Shown: in pieces, positions 61,720-64,000 of the stretch | Layout of the letters: each line of letters opens with the position of its first letter | How positions within the stretch are numbered: position 1 is the first letter of the stretch | Source of the DNA: Scrofimicrobium sp. R131 | Lineage (GTDB): Bacteria > Actinomycetota > Actinomycetes > Actinomycetales > Actinomycetaceae | DNA length: 64,000 nt | Assembly: GCF_040256745.1 (NCBI RefSeq) | Contig: NZ_CP138335.1 | Coordinates: 2,046,001 to 2,110,000 of the forward strand | Reading direction: 5' to 3' | Position numbers and translations under genes: made by a program | Notes under the pieces: generated by a model | Told to the model about the DNA's origin: nothing | Databases searched by the model: none | The model's input: the letters and a program-made list of their open reading frames with translations, nothing else

Positions 61720-63088
61720 ATGACGGCCACCAAAACAGACCTGTCCCGCCGACTTACCTCGGCACAGATCTCCATGATCGGACTGGCCGGGGCCCTGGGG
61801 ACGGGACTGTTCTTGGGTTCCGGCACAACCATTGCTCACGCCGGTCCGTCCACTCTGATCTCGTACCTGCTGGCCGGCCTGATGGCCCTGTCGGTGGTGT
61901 GGGCCCTGGCCGAAATGGTGGTGGCCTACCCGGTCCCGGGTGGCTACGGCGCGGTGGCAGCCAAGTACGTCGGCCCGTTCGGCGGCTTCCTGACCCGCTG
62001 GAACTTCGCCATTGTGATGCTGATTGCGGTCGGCGCGGAGGTGACGGCCGCCGCCACCTACCTGCGGTACTGGTTTCCGGGCCTGTCCCTCGGGGTGGGG
62101 ACCGCGCTCTGTTCCCTCTTCATCGTGGGCCTGAACCTGGTGACGGTCCGCCTCTACGGCTCCAGCGAGTACTGGTTCTCGATGATCAAGGTGATCGCCA
62201 TCGTCGTGTTTATTACGCTGGGCCTGTACCTGATCTTCGTCGGCACCCCCACCACGCCTCCCACCGGCCTCGGCAACCTGACGCAGCACGGCGGCTTTGC
62301 CCCGGGCGGGTTCACCGGGATCATTGCCGCCACCTGCCTGGCGCTGTTCTCGTTTGGCGGGATCGAAAACGTCTCGGTGGCCGCGGCCGAGTCGGAAAAT
62401 CCCTCTCGGGACGTGCCCCGGGCGGCCCGGAACATGATCTGGCGACTGCTGGTGTTCTACCTGCTGGCCATTTTTGTCGTCGTCACCCTGCAACCCTGGG
62501 ATCAGACCGGCGCCTCACACGGAACCGTGGACGAATCCCCCCTTCGTCAAGGTGCTGGACCTGGTGGGGATTCCGGCGGCGGCCGACCTGATGAACGCGG
62601 TGCTGATTGTGGCGGCACTGTCCGCGGCCAACGGCTGCCTGTACGCCTCCAGCCGGATGATCCACTCGCTGGCCCTGGACGGGATGGCCCCCAGGGCAGC
62701 GGCCCACACCTGCCAGAACGGCTCGCCCCGAACCGCGGTCGGGATTGCGACCGCAGGCATGGTGCTGGCTTCGATCCTGTCCCTGGTCAGCCCGGACGAC
62801 GCGTTCCTCACCCTGTACGGGTGCGCCACCGCCGGGGTGCTGGTGACCTGGTCCACCGTCATGTACACGCACCTTAAGTTCCGCCGGGCCACGGCCGAAC
62901 TTCCCCCGCACCGTCTGGCGTTCTCACCGGTCACCAACTGGATCGTGATCGGGGCGTGCGCCGCCATCTTCATCCTGCTGTACCCGCTGCTGCCCATCGT
63001 CTGGTACGCGGGACTGCCCTACCTGGTGGTGCTGGGCGGCGCCTACCTACTCACCCGGTCTCGACAGCGGCGCCAAGCTAGTTCTTGA
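61720..63088 (+). pseudogene. Amino-acid permease (APC family) split by a frameshift
   Basis: The reading starts MTATKTDLSRRLTSAQISMIG and runs in frame to about 62540 with typical APC features (GLAGALGTGLFLGSG, PVPGGYGAVAAKYVGPFGGF). It then loses homology. The rest (ADLMNAVLIVAALSAANGCLYASSRMIHSLALDGMAP to the TGA at 63088) continues in the +1-shifted frame. The join is at a run of six C's (62537-62542). With five C's, GAATCCCCCTTCGTC would read ESPFV and restore one protein of about 455 residues with about 12 membrane segments. It may be a real frameshift, a sequencing error or a slippery C-tract. In frame, it would be an amino-acid/proton symporter. Confidence 0.85.
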
Positions 63089-63743
63089 TGTCCAGCACCA
63101 CGCGGGTCGGGTTGGAGAGCGTGGCGATCTGCAGTTGCCGCTGCTGATCCAAACCCAAGCCAACGTGCAGTTGACCCTCGAACGTGCCATCCACATCGAT
63201 CTCGATCGGCCCGACTGAGAGGGTGTCCGGTCCCTGGTAGTAAACCTCGTAGTCCGCGTCGTCCATCGGCATCTGCACCCCGGTGAAAGCCAAGTCCAGG
63301 AAGGTGGACCCGGTGACCGAAAGCGGTTCTCCGCGTCCCTGCTCCACCGGGACGGTGTCGCTCCAGGAGCCGTGCCAGCCGGGGGTGCCGTCGCCGACAA
63401 ACTCGAACACAACCCGGTAGAAGCCCGGGTGTTCCCCCACCCGCACGTCGTGGATCAGCAGGTTGGACCCTGCCGCCCGGTCGTAGTCGGGTTCCACGGG
63501 CACAATTTCGTTCACCCACCGGTCGCCCTGGATCGGGGTGGTTGAGCTTTCGCTCTCGGCGGGCGAGGCGGAGGGAGCCGGGGAGGCACCCTCTGCCTCT
63601 GATTGAGGCGCATCAGACTGGGTCGACTCGACCGGGGTTGGCGCCGGGGTGGTCTCACTTTGGGCGGGGGTGGGAGTTTGGCTGCAGGCCGCCAGGGCCA
63701 AGCTCGCGGCCGCCAGCCCCACAGTTAGCTTCAGTTTCTTCAT
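63078..63743 (-). CDS. AMIN-like domain lipoprotein
   Basis: 221 residues from ATG 63743. The signal peptide begins MKKLKLTVGLAAAS and ends in a lipobox LAAC. A Thr/Pro/Ser/Glu-rich linker of about 60 residues follows. The C-terminal domain (NLLIHDVRVGEHPGFYRVVFEFVGDG, TFLDLAFTGVQMPMDD, TRVVLDIKN) has the fold pattern of the AMIN-like domain found in actinobacterial surface lipoproteins. The role is unknown and may be in envelope or peptidoglycan interaction. Its 3' end overlaps that of the permease by 11 bases. Confidence 0.82.
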   Translation of the reverse strand: MKKLKLTVGLAAASLALAACSQTPTPAQSETTPAPTPVESTQSDAPQSEAEGASPAPSASPAESESSTTPIQGDRWVNEIVPVEPDYDRAAGSNLLIHDVRVGEHPGFYRVVFEFVGDGTPGWHGSWSDTVPVEQGRGEPLSVTGSTFLDLAFTGVQMPMDDADYEVYYQGPDTLSVGPIEIDVDGTFEGQLHVGLGLDQQRQLQIATLSNPTRVVLDIKN

Positions 63744-63777
63744 TGTTTCTCCCTTTCCCCCGCAGGTGTTCACAATT

Positions 63778-64000
63778 CTACCGGTCGGGCAGCAGCCCCA
63801 ACAGTTCCTTGGCTGCCGCCTCGATCTCCCGGTGTCCGTACTGGGCGGCCCGCTGCTCGACCGCGATCAGGCCGGAGCGGTGGACGCGGCGAAAATCGCC
63901 GTAGGGGAACGAGTAGCTGCCCTTTTCCTCCGGGTCCTCCCCCGGCTTCACCCCCAGGTACCACCGCCCGTAGGCGGCAAATCCCTCGCGGTCCAGGAAG
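63778..64000 (-). CDS. Conserved hypothetical protein, C-terminal part (5' end outside window)
   Basis: The last 74 codons of a minus-strand gene entering from the right edge. It reads FLDREGFAAYGRWYLG, then GSYSFPYGDFRRVHRSGLIAVEQRAAQYGHREIEAAAKELLGLL, a pattern of small conserved actinobacterial proteins without a known role. Its stop lies 35 bases before the lipoprotein start, so the two are likely co-transcribed. Confidence 0.65.
   Translation of the reverse strand, partial: FLDREGFAAYGRWYLGVKPGEDPEEKGSYSFPYGDFRRVHRSGLIAVEQRAAQYGHREIEAAAKELLGLLPDR

Noticed and set aside
1-64000. CRISPR array, prophage or insertion sequence
   Set aside because: I saw no set of regularly spaced repeats, no phage structural genes and no intact transposase anywhere in the window.

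Overview
This is a 64 kb chromosomal window from a high-GC Gram-positive bacterium of the phylum Actinomycetota. The evidence is a CarD-type RNA polymerase regulator, an Lsr2 nucleoid protein, a DUF3097 protein, a CE1758/CE1759 flavin monooxygenase pair, GC-rich codon use, and many genes whose start codon lies 6-7 bases after a TANNNT hexamer (leaderless transcripts). A member of the Actinomycetaceae or a close relative is my best guess. The window looks like ordinary vertically inherited chromosome, with one block (about 42.1-45.9 kb) that looks more like an accessory insertion beside a tRNA-Thr gene.

Layout. 0-7.3 kb: end of murQ, a minus-strand run (nitrobindin-like protein, YgfZ, Dtd, ClpC), an acyl-CoA dehydrogenase and a glyoxalase/PEBP fusion. 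7.7-19.9 kb: purA, putA, rlmB-cysS, ispF, an MFS carrier, ispD-carD, gpmA and lsr2. 20.1-28 kb: a palindrome-fronted flavin monooxygenase/FMN reductase operon, a YdcF-like membrane protein, an SDR, an aldo/keto reductase and a D-lactate-dehydrogenase-like FAD/Fe-S protein. 27.9-31.8 kb: lysine/DAP biosynthesis by the acetylase route (dapB-dapH, deacetylase-lysA). 31.8-35.1 kb: metF-metE preceded by a 21-codon leader peptide. 35.2-41.9 kb: an NRAMP metal carrier, an FAD reductase, an ABC-2 exporter and a GlcNAc-type PTS permease behind a terminator. 42.1-45.4 kb: a four-gene MacB-type exporter with lipoprotein. 46-55.4 kb: a secreted hydrolase, holB-tmk-topA, a methyltransferase and an alpha-glucosidase. 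55.7-64 kb: sodA, tRNA-Ser, a GyrI-like protein, a MarR regulator, a two-component system encoded with a tiny secreted peptide, DUF3097, a frameshifted amino-acid permease, an AMIN-like lipoprotein and the end of one more gene.

Two items stand out. First, a 56-residue secreted peptide gene (60475-60645) lies two bases upstream of, and in the same operon as, a NarL-type histidine kinase and its LuxR-type regulator. Its aromatic C-terminal end carries two cysteines and suggests an exported signal sensed by the kinase next to it. Second, the metF-metE operon starts with a leaderless short ORF ending in Met-Cys-Ser-Ser-Asn. Its last codons can pair with the sequence abutting the metF ribosome-binding site, the layout of a methionine- or cysteine-responsive translational attenuator. 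Both are inferences from sequence and neither has been tested.
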